Assembly: GCF_035581365.1 (NCBI RefSeq)
Contig: NZ_CP141590.1
Coordinates: forward strand, 1-64,000
Source of the DNA: Tsuneonella sp. CC-YZS046
GTDB taxonomy: Bacteria; Pseudomonadota; Alphaproteobacteria; Sphingomonadales; Sphingomonadaceae
Reading direction: 5' to 3'
DNA length: 64,000 nt
The notes under the pieces: generated by a model
The model's database searches: none
Seen by the model: only the letters and a program-made list of their open reading frames with translations
What the model was told of the DNA's origin: nothing
Program-made: the position numbers and the translations under genes
Part shown: piece after piece, positions 51,829-60,710 of the stretch
How positions within the stretch are numbered: position 1 is the stretch's first letter
Layout of the letters: each line of letters begins with the position of its first letter

Positions 51829-52516
51829 GGATGCCCTGCGTTCCGCTGCCGGCCCTGCGCGCCAGATATTCGGAAAGGATCAGGGCGCCCAGCGAAAGCG
51901 CGACCGAGATCAGGGCGAGGCGGGTGACGATGTTTTCGCCCCCCGGAGTCTGCAGGGCTGAATAGATCGCGATCGGCAAGGTGCGCGTTTCGCCCGGAAT
52001 GTTGGAGACGAACGTGATCGTCGCTCCGAATTCCCCGATGGATCGGGCAAAGCCGAGGACCGCGCCGGCCAGAATGCCGGGCAGGCTGAGCGGCAGGGTG
52101 ATGGTGGCGAAGACCCGCGCCGGAGACGCGCCCAGCGTTCGCGCGGCCGCTTCCAGCCGGCGGTCGACTGCCTCGATCGAAAGCCGGATGGCGCGCACCA
52201 TGAGAGGCAGGGCCATCACCGCCGCGGCCAATGCCGCGCCGGTCCAGCGGAACATGAAGGTGATCCCGAGCCATTCCGCCATCCACCGGCCGGCCGGGCC
52301 GTTGTTGCCGAAGGCCAGCAGCAGCAGCCATCCGGTGACGACCGGCGGCAGGACCAGCGGCAGATAGACCAGCGCGTCCAGCAGGATGCGGCCGGGAAAG
52401 CGCCCCCGGGCAAGCAGCCAGGCAAGCAGGAACGCGATCGGCATAGTGCACAGCACCGCCGTTGTGCTGACCTTGAGCGAGAGCGCGACGATGTCCCATT
52501 CCTCCGCGCTCAGCAT
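51818..52516 (-). CDS. modB: Molybdate ABC transporter permease
   Basis: A 232-aa permease with five to six helices (ALSLKVSTTAVLCTMPIAFL, LDALVYLPLVLPPVVTGWLL, LAAAVMALPLMVRAIRLSIE) and the EAA loop AAARTLGASPARVFATITLP, GILAGAVLGFARSIGEFGA. These match ModB. It lies between modA and modC, which supply the binding protein and the ATPase. The gene overlaps modC, and modA ends 12 bp upstream. Confidence 0.94.
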   Translation of the reverse strand: MLSAEEWDIVALSLKVSTTAVLCTMPIAFLLAWLLARGRFPGRILLDALVYLPLVLPPVVTGWLLLLAFGNNGPAGRWMAEWLGITFMFRWTGAALAAAVMALPLMVRAIRLSIEAVDRRLEAAARTLGASPARVFATITLPLSLPGILAGAVLGFARSIGEFGATITFVSNIPGETRTLPIAIYSALQTPGGENIVTRLALISVALSLGALILSEYLARRAGSGTQGIHGI

Positions 52517-52528
52517 GGGATGGCCTTC

Positions 52529-53335
52529 CTATCTTGCCGCAAAGCCATGGCGGACGAATATCGCTTTTCCCGCAGGCGATACCAGGAAACGGCGGAAAGC
52601 CTCGGCCTCCGGGTTGGTGGAACTCTTCAGGCGGGCAAGCGGATAGGTGATGGGCGGATGGCTGCTGGCCGGAAACTGCCCGATCACGCGAACCTTGGCG
52701 GATGCCTTCGCATCGGTGGCATAAACGATACCGAACGGCGCCTCGCCGCGCTCCACCAGCGCCAGAGCGGCACGGACATTCTCCGCACGGGCGATCTTGG
52801 GGGAGACGGCCTTCCACACCCCCAGCTTTTCGAGCGAGGCCTTGCCATACTTGCCGGCGGGGACGGAATCGGGGTCGGCCATGGCGAGCCGGCCCTCACC
52901 CAATGCGCGGGCGAGGGGGAAGCGCGGGCCGATGGCAAGCCGCGCCTTGCTGCCTGCCGGCGCCACCAGCACGAGGCGGTTGGCGAGGAAGGACACGCGG
53001 GTTTTCGGTGCGATCAGGCCGGCCTTCTCGACATGGTCCATCCATGGCTCGTCAGCCGAGATGAAGAGATCCGCCGGTGCGCCCGAAGCGATCTGCCGGG
53101 CGAGGGCGGAGGATGCGGCAAAGGATATGACCGGCCGGGGGTGGCCCCGCCTTGCCCAGCTATCGGCGGCTTCCCCCAGGGATTCCTGGAGGCTTGCGGC
53201 GGCGAGGACCAGCGGCCCTCTCCCCTTGCCCTGGGCCAGGGCCGGCGCGGACAGCAGGGCAAGGCAGAGCGCAGCGAGAACCAGGATGGCGGCGCAATGC
53301 CTCAGGGCGGCGGACAGGCGAATCTCGGCAAGCAT
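52529..53335 (-). CDS. modA: Molybdate-binding periplasmic protein
   Basis: A 268-aa protein with an N-terminal signal (AILVLAALCLALLSAPALAQ, cleavage after ALA) and a ModA fold: LVLAAASLQESLGEAADSWA, ISFAASSALARQIASGAPAD, LFISADEPWMDHVEKAGLI. The Ser/Ala-rich motifs shape the oxyanion site for molybdate/tungstate. It is the first gene of modABC. It lies 74 bp after the epimerase gene on the same strand. Confidence 0.93.
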   Translation of the reverse strand: MLAEIRLSAALRHCAAILVLAALCLALLSAPALAQGKGRGPLVLAAASLQESLGEAADSWARRGHPRPVISFAASSALARQIASGAPADLFISADEPWMDHVEKAGLIAPKTRVSFLANRLVLVAPAGSKARLAIGPRFPLARALGEGRLAMADPDSVPAGKYGKASLEKLGVWKAVSPKIARAENVRAALALVERGEAPFGIVYATDAKASAKVRVIGQFPASSHPPITYPLARLKSSTNPEAEAFRRFLVSPAGKAIFVRHGFAAR

Positions 53336-53409
53336 CTATCTGTGGAGGGATATAGCTGCGGCGCGGCCTGCGCCAGCCTTCAGCTTCCGCTCCAGCTTCG
53401 GCCGGTTGT

Positions 53410-54408
53410 TCAGCTGCCGTGATATTGGTGGAACCATTCCACGAAGCGCGGCACGCCATCCTCGATATTGGTGGCCGGTTCATAGCCGAGCTCGCCCCGG
53501 ATCGCCTCGATATCGGCATAGGTGCGCTGCACGTCGCCCGGCTGCATCGGCAGCAGTTCAAGCTCCGCCTTGCGGCCGCACGCCTCTTCCAGCAGGCCCA
53601 CCACCTTCATCAGATGCTCGGAGCGGTTGTTGCCGATATTATAGAGGCGGTGCGGCTTGGTGCTGCCCCCGGCCTTTTCCGCGCCGTCATCGGGCGGAGG
53701 ATTGTTGAGGCAGGCGATCACGCCCGAAACGATGTCGTCGATGAAGGTGAAATCGCGATACATGTCACCGTGGTTGAACAGGGGGATCGGCTCGCCCGCG
53801 AGGATCTTCCTGGTGAAGATCCACATCATCATGTCCGGGCGCCCCCATGGCCCATACACGGTGAAGAAGCGCAGGCCCGTCAGCGGCAGGCGATAGAGAT
53901 GGGCATAGGTTTCGCTCATCAGCTCGTCGGCCTTTTTGGTCGCGGCATAGAGCGAGAGCGGATGGTCGACGCGGTCGTCCACCGCGAAGGGCAGCTTGCG
54001 GTTGCCGCCATAGACCGAGCTGGAGCTGGCATAGACCATGTGCCCGATCTGCCGGTGGCGCGCCAGTTCGAGCATGTTGAGATGGCCGACGAGGTTCGAC
54101 TGCACATAGCTGTGCGGATTCTCGATCGAATAGCGCACCCCCGCCTGCGCCCCAAGATGGACGATGCGGTCGAACTCCAGCCCGGCCAGGGCCGTTTCCA
54201 GCCCCTGCGGATCGGCGAAGTCCTGCTGGATGAAGGAGAACCTGTTGCCGCCCGCTTCGGTGAGCCGGGCGCGCCGCGTCTGCTTGAGCGAGACCTGATA
54301 ATAATCGTTCAGATTGTCGATGCCGATCACCTGATCGCCGCGCGCCAGCAATTGCCTAGCAAGAGCGGCTCCGATGAAGCCTGCCGCCCCGGTAATCAGA
54401 ATGCGCAT
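53410..54408 (-). CDS. NAD-dependent epimerase (UDP-glucuronate 4-epimerase-like)
   Basis: A 332-aa short-chain dehydrogenase of the extended type. NAD-binding ILITGAAGFIGAALARQLLA, then GIDNLNDYYQVSLKQTRRAR (the CapI/LspL-type signature), Ser in VYASSSSVYGG and YxxxK in YAATKKADE. The C-terminal GPWGRPDMMMWIFTRKIL follows the UDP-glucuronate epimerase style. It makes UDP-galacturonate-like sugar nucleotides for surface polysaccharide, inferred from the family. It is divergent from the methyltransferase gene. Confidence 0.87.
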   Translation of the reverse strand: MRILITGAAGFIGAALARQLLARGDQVIGIDNLNDYYQVSLKQTRRARLTEAGGNRFSFIQQDFADPQGLETALAGLEFDRIVHLGAQAGVRYSIENPHSYVQSNLVGHLNMLELARHRQIGHMVYASSSSVYGGNRKLPFAVDDRVDHPLSLYAATKKADELMSETYAHLYRLPLTGLRFFTVYGPWGRPDMMMWIFTRKILAGEPIPLFNHGDMYRDFTFIDDIVSGVIACLNNPPPDDGAEKAGGSTKPHRLYNIGNNRSEHLMKVVGLLEEACGRKAELELLPMQPGDVQRTYADIEAIRGELGYEPATNIEDGVPRFVEWFHQYHGS

Positions 54409-54480
54409 CCGGCTGTCCCCTCATGCGGCCGGCTCGACCCGGCCGGTCCCCCGCTAGCCTCAATAGGGATTCGCGACAAT

Positions 54481-54516
54481 GGCGATTGTCTGGGGCGATT
54501 GTCTGGGGCGATTGTC
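54481..54516 (+). repeat. 13-bp tandem repeat, 2.8 copies
   Basis: GGCGATTGTCTGG occurs at 54481-54493 and 54494-54506 and a partial copy (GGCGATTGTC) at 54507-54516. It lies in the intergenic stretch between the epimerase and methyltransferase genes. Probably a simple slippage product. Confidence 0.7.
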
Positions 54517-54603
54517 CGCACTGGTCGGCGTTCCTCTGCCGGAATGCGATGGATCGCGGCCGCCCATGGTTCTCAAGCCCGGCATAACGATCTATGCAGG
54601 GTC

Positions 54604-55401
54604 ATGCCTGACAGGAATGCCGAACGCGTCGCCTCGCAATGGGATGAAAATGCCAGGCCGTGGTCGGTCTTCGTGCGCGGCGGGCACGATCTTTATCGCG
54701 ACTTCTTCACCTTCCCGGCCTTGCAGGCGATCCTTCCGCCGCTGGCGGGCAGGGAACTGGTCGACTTCGGTTGCGGGGAGGGGAGCAACACCCGGCGCTT
54801 CGCCCGCATGGGCGCGAGGATGACCGGCATCGACCTGTCGCCGGAGATGATCCGGATCGCAAGCGATGCGGAGCAGGCGGAGCCGCTCGGCGTGGATTAT
54901 CGCGTCGCCTCCTATTGCGAGGATACCGGCTTGCCGGCGGCCAGCTTCGACGGCGTGGTCTCCACCATGGCGCTGATGGACGGACCGGGCATCGAGGAGG
55001 CCATGCGCGAGGCCTACCGGCTGGTCCGCCCCGGCGGCTTCCTGGCCTTCAGCGTGCTGCACCCCTGCTTTTTCACGCGCGGCATGAAGCTGCTGAAAGA
55101 TCGTGAGGGACAGGTCAGCGCCTTGCGCGTGGCGGGCTATTTCGACGACACGCCTTATCGTGAGCCTTTGCCCGGGCTGCGCTGGCGGCATGGCGGCGGC
55201 GAGGAAACGGAAATGCTGGTCCTGCGCTATCCCCGCACAATCGGCGCCTATTGCAACGCCGTGGCGCAGGCGGGTTTCCGGATCGTGCGGATGGACGAGC
55301 CGCGCCCGTCGCCCGAAGCCTGCGCCAGGGTTCCGGGCATGGCGATCTGGCGTGAGATCGGCGCTTTCCTGCTGGTGCTCCATGCGGAGCGGCCAGCCTG
55401 A
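54604..55401 (+). CDS. SAM-dependent methyltransferase (Methyltransf_11 type)
   Basis: A 265-aa class I methyltransferase: motif I LVDFGCGEGSNTRRFARMGA (about 50), MTGIDLSPEMIRIASDAEQA, post-motif VVSTMALMDGPGIEEAMRE, and the C-terminal LRPGGFLAFSVLHPCFF-type block (here VRPGGFLAFSVLHPCFF). Substrate unknown. Start ATG 54604 is chosen: the longer frame upstream is open only because it runs antisense to the epimerase gene. It precedes tRNA-Thr. Confidence 0.8.
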   Translation: MPDRNAERVASQWDENARPWSVFVRGGHDLYRDFFTFPALQAILPPLAGRELVDFGCGEGSNTRRFARMGARMTGIDLSPEMIRIASDAEQAEPLGVDYRVASYCEDTGLPAASFDGVVSTMALMDGPGIEEAMREAYRLVRPGGFLAFSVLHPCFFTRGMKLLKDREGQVSALRVAGYFDDTPYREPLPGLRWRHGGGEETEMLVLRYPRTIGAYCNAVAQAGFRIVRMDEPRPSPEACARVPGMAIWREIGAFLLVLHAERPA

Positions 55402-55495
55402 CCGCGCGGTGCGAGCGGCCGGTGGTGGCAAACCCGATTTCCTGTCCAAAAGCGATTGCGGCGCGCGCCGAAGGTGACTAGAGAGCCGCCCGAGT

Positions 55496-55571
55496 GCCGC
55501 TTTAGCTCAGTTGGTAGAGCACATCATTCGTAATGATGGGGTCACGTGTTCGAGTCACGTAAGCGGCACCA
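55496..55571 (+). tRNA. tRNA-Thr (CGT)
   Basis: A 76-nt tRNA: acceptor GCCGCTT with AAGCGGC, discriminator A and encoded CCA. The anticodon loop TTCGTAA carries CGT. It borders a mobile element with a serine recombinase that faces it from 290 bp away, so it may be the integration target. Confidence 0.95.
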
Positions 55572-55862
55572 GTCTCCCTTTATATTATTGATTTAATTCA
55601 TGCTTTTTTGGGACTGCGTAAAACTGGCGCAGTTCTGCGGCTTTTGTGGGCCCCGTTTTGGGGAGTGCAGACGCTTGGGTCTCTGCTAGTGGGATGGAAC
55701 GAGGTTTTTGCCTCAGCGTCTCAAACGGCGTGTTTGGTTGACTGCATATTTGCCCATGGGAATCCGAGACTAATGCCATCGGAGGTGCCCCGTCTACTTG
55801 AACATGGTCCAGCATAACGAAATATCCGCATACCCCGGAGTCGGTCCGTGGTGGCCTAACGA

Positions 55863-57524
55863 TCAGTCGAATCCGAGCAATGCCTTCTGATCGGACCAGT
55901 TGATCGGAAGATTGGCATCGAGAAGCTGGCGCGGGGTGAGTGAAGGCGGATGGCTGCCCTTGATAATGGCGGTGATGATATCCGGTGCCAGCCAGGACAG
56001 GCGAACCAGCTTGGCGAAGCGATGCCGGCAGAGCTTCCGCTCGGTTGCGATCTGATTGATGGTTCTGGAAGGATTGGAAAGCAGGACTCCCCGTGCAGCT
56101 TGTGCCTCGCGAAGCAGCGTGCGGAGCTTTCCGTTCGATGCGCTCTCTATGTTGGCATCATAACCGAGTACGAGCCGGGTTGTATTGCCACGCCGAACCT
56201 TGGCGGCTGGTGCATGGAGAGTAACCGGTTCTATGTCCGGTTCGGATGAAAGGCCCAGCATCTGTGCCAGTCCGACTGGGCTCAGTTCGATTGCGATGGC
56301 ATCGCTTTCGATTCGAACACGGGCGATAAGGCTGGTGACGATGGTTCTCCTGTATGTCTGATCGCCAAGCCGTTTGGCGGCACGCTCGGCTGCTGCCAGA
56401 GCGGAGCGCAAGGTATCGGCTGAAATATCGCCGGGAAGAATGCTGCGGATGGCCTGGCGGTCATTCAGCCAGTCTTCCAGCTGGCGGATGACGGCCTTCT
56501 CGACATCCATCGCCGGCATTCGCCAAGCAGGCGGATCGCCTTCCCTGACTTCGGAAGCATGGGTGATGTAATAGCGGTAGCGCCGGCCATGCCGTGCGGT
56601 GTGGCTGGGCGTTATCCGGCGATCATGACCGTCGCGAATAATCCCGGCGAGCAGGCTGACTTTTTCTGCGCGGGCGCCAGATTGTAACCCACTTCGATTG
56701 CGCTCGATCAGGTCCTGCACCTGATCCCACAGCGCGCGATCGATGATGGCTGGATGTTCGCCGGGATAGCGGGTTCCTTTGTGGGATATCTCGCCAATAT
56801 AGATGGGGTTGGAAAGAAGGGTGAAGAGTGGCCCGCGCTGGAACGGGACACCACCCCGAACTCCATTGCGCGGATGGCGCAGCTTGGTGCGATAGCCTTC
56901 TGCCCATAGTTCCTCGACCAGCTTTTGGCCCGAGCCCAGCGCAAGATAGCGCGTGAAGATGTGGCGGACGACCTTGGCCTCGGCTTCGTCGATCAGCAGC
57001 TTGCGTTCTTTGACCACGTACCCCAGTGGCACTGGACCACCCATCCACATGCCTTTGGCCTTGGACGCTGCAATCTTGTCGCGGATCCGCTCGCCGGTCA
57101 CTTCCCGCTCGAACTGGGCGAAGGAGAGCAGCACATTGAGAGTCAGGCGTCCCATGCTGGTGGTGGTGTTGAAGGCTTGCGTAACGCTGACGAAGGAAGC
57201 GCCCCGCTTGTCGAGGATGTCCACGATCCTGGCAAAGTCAGCCAGGCTCCGGGTTAGCCGGTCAACCTTGTAGACGACGATGACGTCGATCCTGCCACCC
57301 TGGATATCGGCCAGCATTCGCTTGAGCCCGGGCCGCTCCATATTGCCGCCTGAGAAGCCGCCATCATCGTACTCCTGGCGTACCTCTACCCAGCCTTCAT
57401 GGCGCTGGCTGAGAATATAAGCGGCGCAGGCTTCACGCTGCGCGTCGAGGCTGTTGAACTCCTGCTCGAGCCCTTCTTCGGTCGATTTGCGGGTATAGAT
57501 CGCGCAGCGGATTTTAGCGGCCAT
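55863..57524 (-). CDS. Large serine recombinase
   Basis: A 553-aa site-specific recombinase. Resolvase domain: AIYTRKSTEEGLEQEFNSLD with the nucleophile Ser14, DGGFSGGNMERPGLKRMLAD, DVIVVYKVDRLTRSLADFAR, GRLTLNVLLSFAQFEREV and RIRDKIAASKAKGMWMGGPV. Recombinase domain follows (GSGQKLVEELWAEGYRTKLR), but the zinc ribbon Cys residues are not evident. A C-terminal extension (about 480-553) is typical of the DUF2924/DUF3489-linked group. It integrates or excises the element at its att sites. The DUF2924 gene overlaps its start. Confidence 0.88.
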   Translation of the reverse strand: MAAKIRCAIYTRKSTEEGLEQEFNSLDAQREACAAYILSQRHEGWVEVRQEYDDGGFSGGNMERPGLKRMLADIQGGRIDVIVVYKVDRLTRSLADFARIVDILDKRGASFVSVTQAFNTTTSMGRLTLNVLLSFAQFEREVTGERIRDKIAASKAKGMWMGGPVPLGYVVKERKLLIDEAEAKVVRHIFTRYLALGSGQKLVEELWAEGYRTKLRHPRNGVRGGVPFQRGPLFTLLSNPIYIGEISHKGTRYPGEHPAIIDRALWDQVQDLIERNRSGLQSGARAEKVSLLAGIIRDGHDRRITPSHTARHGRRYRYYITHASEVREGDPPAWRMPAMDVEKAVIRQLEDWLNDRQAIRSILPGDISADTLRSALAAAERAAKRLGDQTYRRTIVTSLIARVRIESDAIAIELSPVGLAQMLGLSSEPDIEPVTLHAPAAKVRRGNTTRLVLGYDANIESASNGKLRTLLREAQAARGVLLSNPSRTINQIATERKLCRHRFAKLVRLSWLAPDIITAIIKGSHPPSLTPRQLLDANLPINWSDQKALLGFD

Positions 57525-57924
57525 GGCTATCCAGTCCAAAGAAGCGAGGTCCGGACCATTGCACACCGGTTATTTCGCGGGCGATGGCGGAAAGGGAGCG
57601 ATAGGTCCTCTCTTCGAACAAGAAGCCTTCTTCCAGCACCTGGACGCTGATGGTTCGGTCGTTCCAGCTGCGCACCAACTGCATGCCGGGTCTGGTCGCA
57701 ATCCGTTGTCGGACCGGCTCAACCGAAGGTTCGGCAATCTGCCTTGCGATGCGGCGCCCCAGTTTGCCGAAGGCCTTTTCCTGCATGGCATAGGCGAGGG
57801 CATGGCGCATGAGGTCGGGTGATAGCCTGGGGCAGGGTGTATCGAACCATCGGCTCCATTCTTCATGTAGCATGGCTGGGGGCAGTGCCCCCAGCCGTTC
57901 CAGTTCCTTGTCGATCCTTGCCAC
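57514..57924 (-). CDS. DUF2924 domain protein, recombinase partner
   Basis: A 136-aa basic protein of the DUF2924 family: HEEWSRWFDTPCPRLSPDLM, HALAYAMQEKAFGKLGRRIA, GMQLVRSWNDRTISVQVLEE, LFEERTYRSLSAIAREITGV. The end overlaps the recombinase start by 11 bp. It is nearly always found beside this type of serine recombinase in alphaproteobacteria, so it probably helps DNA binding or directionality, but no role is proven. Confidence 0.87.
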   Translation of the reverse strand: MARIDKELERLGALPPAMLHEEWSRWFDTPCPRLSPDLMRHALAYAMQEKAFGKLGRRIARQIAEPSVEPVRQRIATRPGMQLVRSWNDRTISVQVLEEGFLFEERTYRSLSAIAREITGVQWSGPRFFGLDSHGR

Positions 57925-57927
57925 GGC

Positions 57928-58353
57928 TCAGGCCTTTGCCGTGATACGATAGCGGCGGACGCCATCGGTTTTCTCGCTGGTGATCAACCACCCTTTCTTA
58001 CGCAATCCGGTGAGGGCAGCGCGGGTGGTATGCGGCAGCCATCCGGTTGCCTCAATCAGCTCATCCAGGGAGGCACCACCCGGACGTTGCAGCAGGGCCA
58101 GGACCTTGCCTGTCTTGGTGTGGGTTGTGGTGGTGAGGCTAGCTGCATTGGTATCGGGGATTGAGGGGGCGGCAGGCTCGCCGGTCGTGGTGTTGTGGGC
58201 TAGCGTCGTCGAATGGGCTCCGCTGCAAGATGTTGGTAGCGCAGTAGCTGGAGGCTTGGCGGCAGTTACAACTGTCGATGAGATGGCAGCTGTGCATGCC
58301 TTGGGCTCACGCGCCATCCGTCGGGTGCGTTTGATCTTCGTCACTGTGGTCAT
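57928..58353 (-). CDS. DUF3489 domain protein
   Basis: A 141-aa protein. The first 85 residues are Thr/Ala/Pro-rich and disordered (TTVTKIKRTRRMAREPKACT), and the last 55 form a winged-helix-type DUF3489 domain: KVLALLQRPGGASLDELIEA, GWLPHTTRAALTGLRKKGWL. It sits 3 bp upstream of DUF2924 in the recombinase operon. A short copy of its N-terminal part appears again at 63445-63502, so this end of the element is duplicated. Start ATG 58353 is preferred over 58377. Confidence 0.87.
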   Translation of the reverse strand: MTTVTKIKRTRRMAREPKACTAAISSTVVTAAKPPATALPTSCSGAHSTTLAHNTTTGEPAAPSIPDTNAASLTTTTHTKTGKVLALLQRPGGASLDELIEATGWLPHTTRAALTGLRKKGWLITSEKTDGVRRYRITAKA

Positions 58354-58775
58354 CGGGTGATCCTTCATCAAGGACACGGCAGCATTGCCTGCCCCACCAC
58401 CCGAAGCCCTGCCGATAGTATCGGTCAGGGCAGCAGCCCATCTTGAAGGCCGCGATTCAGTAGTGACACCAATGCTCGGCTTTCGAATGAAGTCGAGCAG
58501 AGAATCTGCCTCTTTCGGAAAAGCTGCATATGGACTTGTCGCTCATTCCACGGCGTGGTCAGGCCATGGATGACGATACCTGCGAACCACTATCCGGTCT
58601 GTGCGCGTGCATCGGTATGATCCAAGATGTGCGTGACCTGGTGTTCACCTTGGGCCGAGCCAATGCCATCCATCGTGCTGGAGGCCTCGAGCAGCTTTGC
58701 TTCTCGAACAGGTAAAGACGGGAAGGATACCATCATGAAACTAGGTGTGACCGAGCGGCAAAGTGCAGTGCTGAC
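58296..58775 (+). repeat. Direct repeat copy A (DUF3489 N-terminus to wHTH start)
   Basis: This stretch is largely repeated at 63445-63793 in the same orientation. Matches include ATGCCTTGGGCTCACGCGCC, CCGATAGTATCGGTC, GCCTCTTTCGGAAAAGCTGC and GGCAAAGTGCAGTGCTGACT. Copy A has about 125 bp more near 58580-58710. The two copies bound the cargo segment. Confidence 0.85.
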
Positions 58776-59028
58776 TTGCCTTGAAGACGAAATCGCTACC
58801 GGCAAGCCGCCGCCCAATACGGTAGAGCTTGCCAGAGCCACAGGCTACAGCACCGGCGAGATTGCACGCATTCTCGATGCTCTCGAATATATGGGCTACA
58901 TCACGCGTATCGTAGGGCGCAGGCGCAATATCCGGCTGTGCTCGCCATCGGTAAAAATGGCCCCCGATGACCATCTCATCGCCGAGCTTACCCGCCGTGG
59001 ATATCTCATTCGCAAGGCCCTAGTTTAA
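58735..59028 (+). CDS. Small winged-helix (LexA/MarR-type) DNA-binding protein
   Basis: A 97-aa protein: MKLGVTERQSAVLTCLEDEI, then ARATGYSTGEIARILDALEY and GYITRIVGRRRNIRL. The ERQ-x-AVL-x(5)-EI start is that of LexA-type N-terminal winged-helix domains. It has no catalytic C-terminal domain, so it is a DNA-binding-only protein, possibly a repressor. It is divergent from DUF3489. A truncated copy occurs at 63751. Confidence 0.7.
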   Translation: MKLGVTERQSAVLTCLEDEIATGKPPPNTVELARATGYSTGEIARILDALEYMGYITRIVGRRRNIRLCSPSVKMAPDDHLIAELTRRGYLIRKALV

Positions 59029-59227
59029 GTTTGGCTTGTCTGGAATGTCGGACCTTGCGGACTGTCCGGAATCAGGAAGCGCATGGCGGTAAGCTGCCAT
59101 TCATTGGCAAGGCCGGTGTTGGCGGCTTAGCGTCTCCAAAATCGGCGTTGACCTGACCCATTGACCATCTCGACAACTGCCGCTCGTTTATCTGCTCGAT
59201 CGACGGGGCCCGACCGACCAACTTTTG

Positions 59228-60664
59228 TCACTTATAGAGGTGGCGGAAGCGGTCATGACTTCGAAGTGCTTCGGGCCGATAGGGCCCCTCACCGCCTTGC
59301 CGAACTACGCTTTCAAGCCCAAACCTTTCCTCGACGGAAGGGTGAAGCGTGGCCGCCGCGATGGGATCGCGCAGCTCCGCTTTCCAGGTTAGTCGCTCGG
59401 TCAAGCGCCGCAGCAAAGCAGGAGTCCGCTGCCTTATCGTGTCAGCCATACCTGCAATCTCGTCGTGCTGGACACCGTCGGCCGATGGGAAGATATGCAG
59501 ACGACCGTCATCGACGATCAATGGGTCGGGAACCGATCGGGCCTCATCGACCATCCATTGTAAGGCGACGTCCGAAAGGCGCGATTCTGGCTCCGGGTAG
59601 CTTCCACCGATGTCCGAATGGTTGCCTGCGAACCATAGCTGCACGAAAGGCTTGGCTTCACCGTCGATTTCGGGCCTAGTCTCAACGCCCTTGCCCGGGC
59701 CCCAGGGCAATCGCGGAAAGTCGGCGCGGTTCTCATCGATGGCGATTGCGTGGCGGGCATAGCTAACCGCCCGGCCAAGTAAGCGGTCGAAATACTTTCC
59801 GCTCCACTGCGCAACATGAATGCTCGGGAAACGGCGTCCATCAAGCGGAGGCCACATCACCTTCAGCGACGTGCGCAGATAGCGCCAGAGCGCATAGATG
59901 CCGAACAGGCCAGTCGCGACGAGGCACGACAAGCCCCAATCGAGCTCGAATGCCCAGCGCAGGGCTATGGCGGTGACCGCTGCGGCGCCCACGATAAGCA
60001 AGCCGAGGGCGAATACGAGCGCCAGGCGAAGCGGGCCTTTGGCGCCGAGCGAGGCCACGGTATCGAAGACGCCGATAAAATAGGGCGCGACGTTCGCCTC
60101 GCCATCGTCGTCTGACCCATGCGCCACGCGAAATCGACGACCGAGTTCCTCGCGCTCATTTTCGTATTTGTAACGGTCATGACCGGCGCCATGCTCGGCA
60201 ACCCGAAACACGGCGCGCTCGGCGATCTCGCGCGCGCCGAGACGAAACCGCGACAGCTCGCCGTCGGGCGATTTCGTCGGGACGCCGCACAGCCTGATCA
60301 CATTGGCGAGGCTGCGGGCGGTGTAGGCCCCGCGGCTGAACCCAAACAGCCAGATGCGGTCGCCCGGCCGGTAGTGATTGATGATGAATTCGTAACAGTC
60401 GGCGATATTGATGGTGATGCCGCGCCCCGTCACTGAAGACAGCAGCTTGGCGAACCAGCGCCGGGCCGAGGTGAAGCCCGAAGCCCCGGCGTCGGTACCG
60501 AGGCCGGGATCGTAAAAGGCCACCTGCTCGGTGGGATCGATCGCACTGTCGGGCCCGGGCCGCGTCGCGCGATACATTTTGAAGATGTTGCTCATCCGCT
60601 GTTCCGGCCGAACGCCTCCGTCCTGGCCGGTGCCATCGGAATAGATCACGATATTCTTCGGCAC
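59228..60664 (-). CDS. DUF2235 alpha/beta-hydrolase with membrane segments
   Basis: A 478-aa protein of the DUF2235 (Tle1-like phospholipase/hydrolase) family. PKNIVIYSDGTGQDGGVRPE at the N-terminus, GDRIWLFGFSRGAYTARSLA with Ser nucleophile in GFSRGA, and NVAPYFIGVFDTVASLG (Asp). Two hydrophobic helices (LALVFALGLLIVGAAAVTAI and LSCLVATGLFGIYALWRYL) lie in the middle, an uncommon place. The C-terminal part has QLWFAGNHSDIGGSYPEPES with the His. It may act on membrane lipids. It lies next to a SAVED-domain gene, so a defence effector is possible. Confidence 0.8.
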   Translation of the reverse strand: MPKNIVIYSDGTGQDGGVRPEQRMSNIFKMYRATRPGPDSAIDPTEQVAFYDPGLGTDAGASGFTSARRWFAKLLSSVTGRGITINIADCYEFIINHYRPGDRIWLFGFSRGAYTARSLANVIRLCGVPTKSPDGELSRFRLGAREIAERAVFRVAEHGAGHDRYKYENEREELGRRFRVAHGSDDDGEANVAPYFIGVFDTVASLGAKGPLRLALVFALGLLIVGAAAVTAIALRWAFELDWGLSCLVATGLFGIYALWRYLRTSLKVMWPPLDGRRFPSIHVAQWSGKYFDRLLGRAVSYARHAIAIDENRADFPRLPWGPGKGVETRPEIDGEAKPFVQLWFAGNHSDIGGSYPEPESRLSDVALQWMVDEARSVPDPLIVDDGRLHIFPSADGVQHDEIAGMADTIRQRTPALLRRLTERLTWKAELRDPIAAATLHPSVEERFGLESVVRQGGEGPYRPEALRSHDRFRHLYK

Positions 60665-60710
60665 CAGGGCATTCCTTCCTTCGTATATTCATGGGTTTCC
60701 CAGCGGCGCA

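Noticed and set aside
53419-54603. Long upstream extension of the methyltransferase frame
   Set aside because: It is antisense to the epimerase gene and open only because of high GC content. The real start is the ATG at 54604.
55585-55815. 76-aa minus-strand frame between tRNA-Thr and the recombinase
   Set aside because: No recognised motif or good start, and the stretch is more likely the att-site region.
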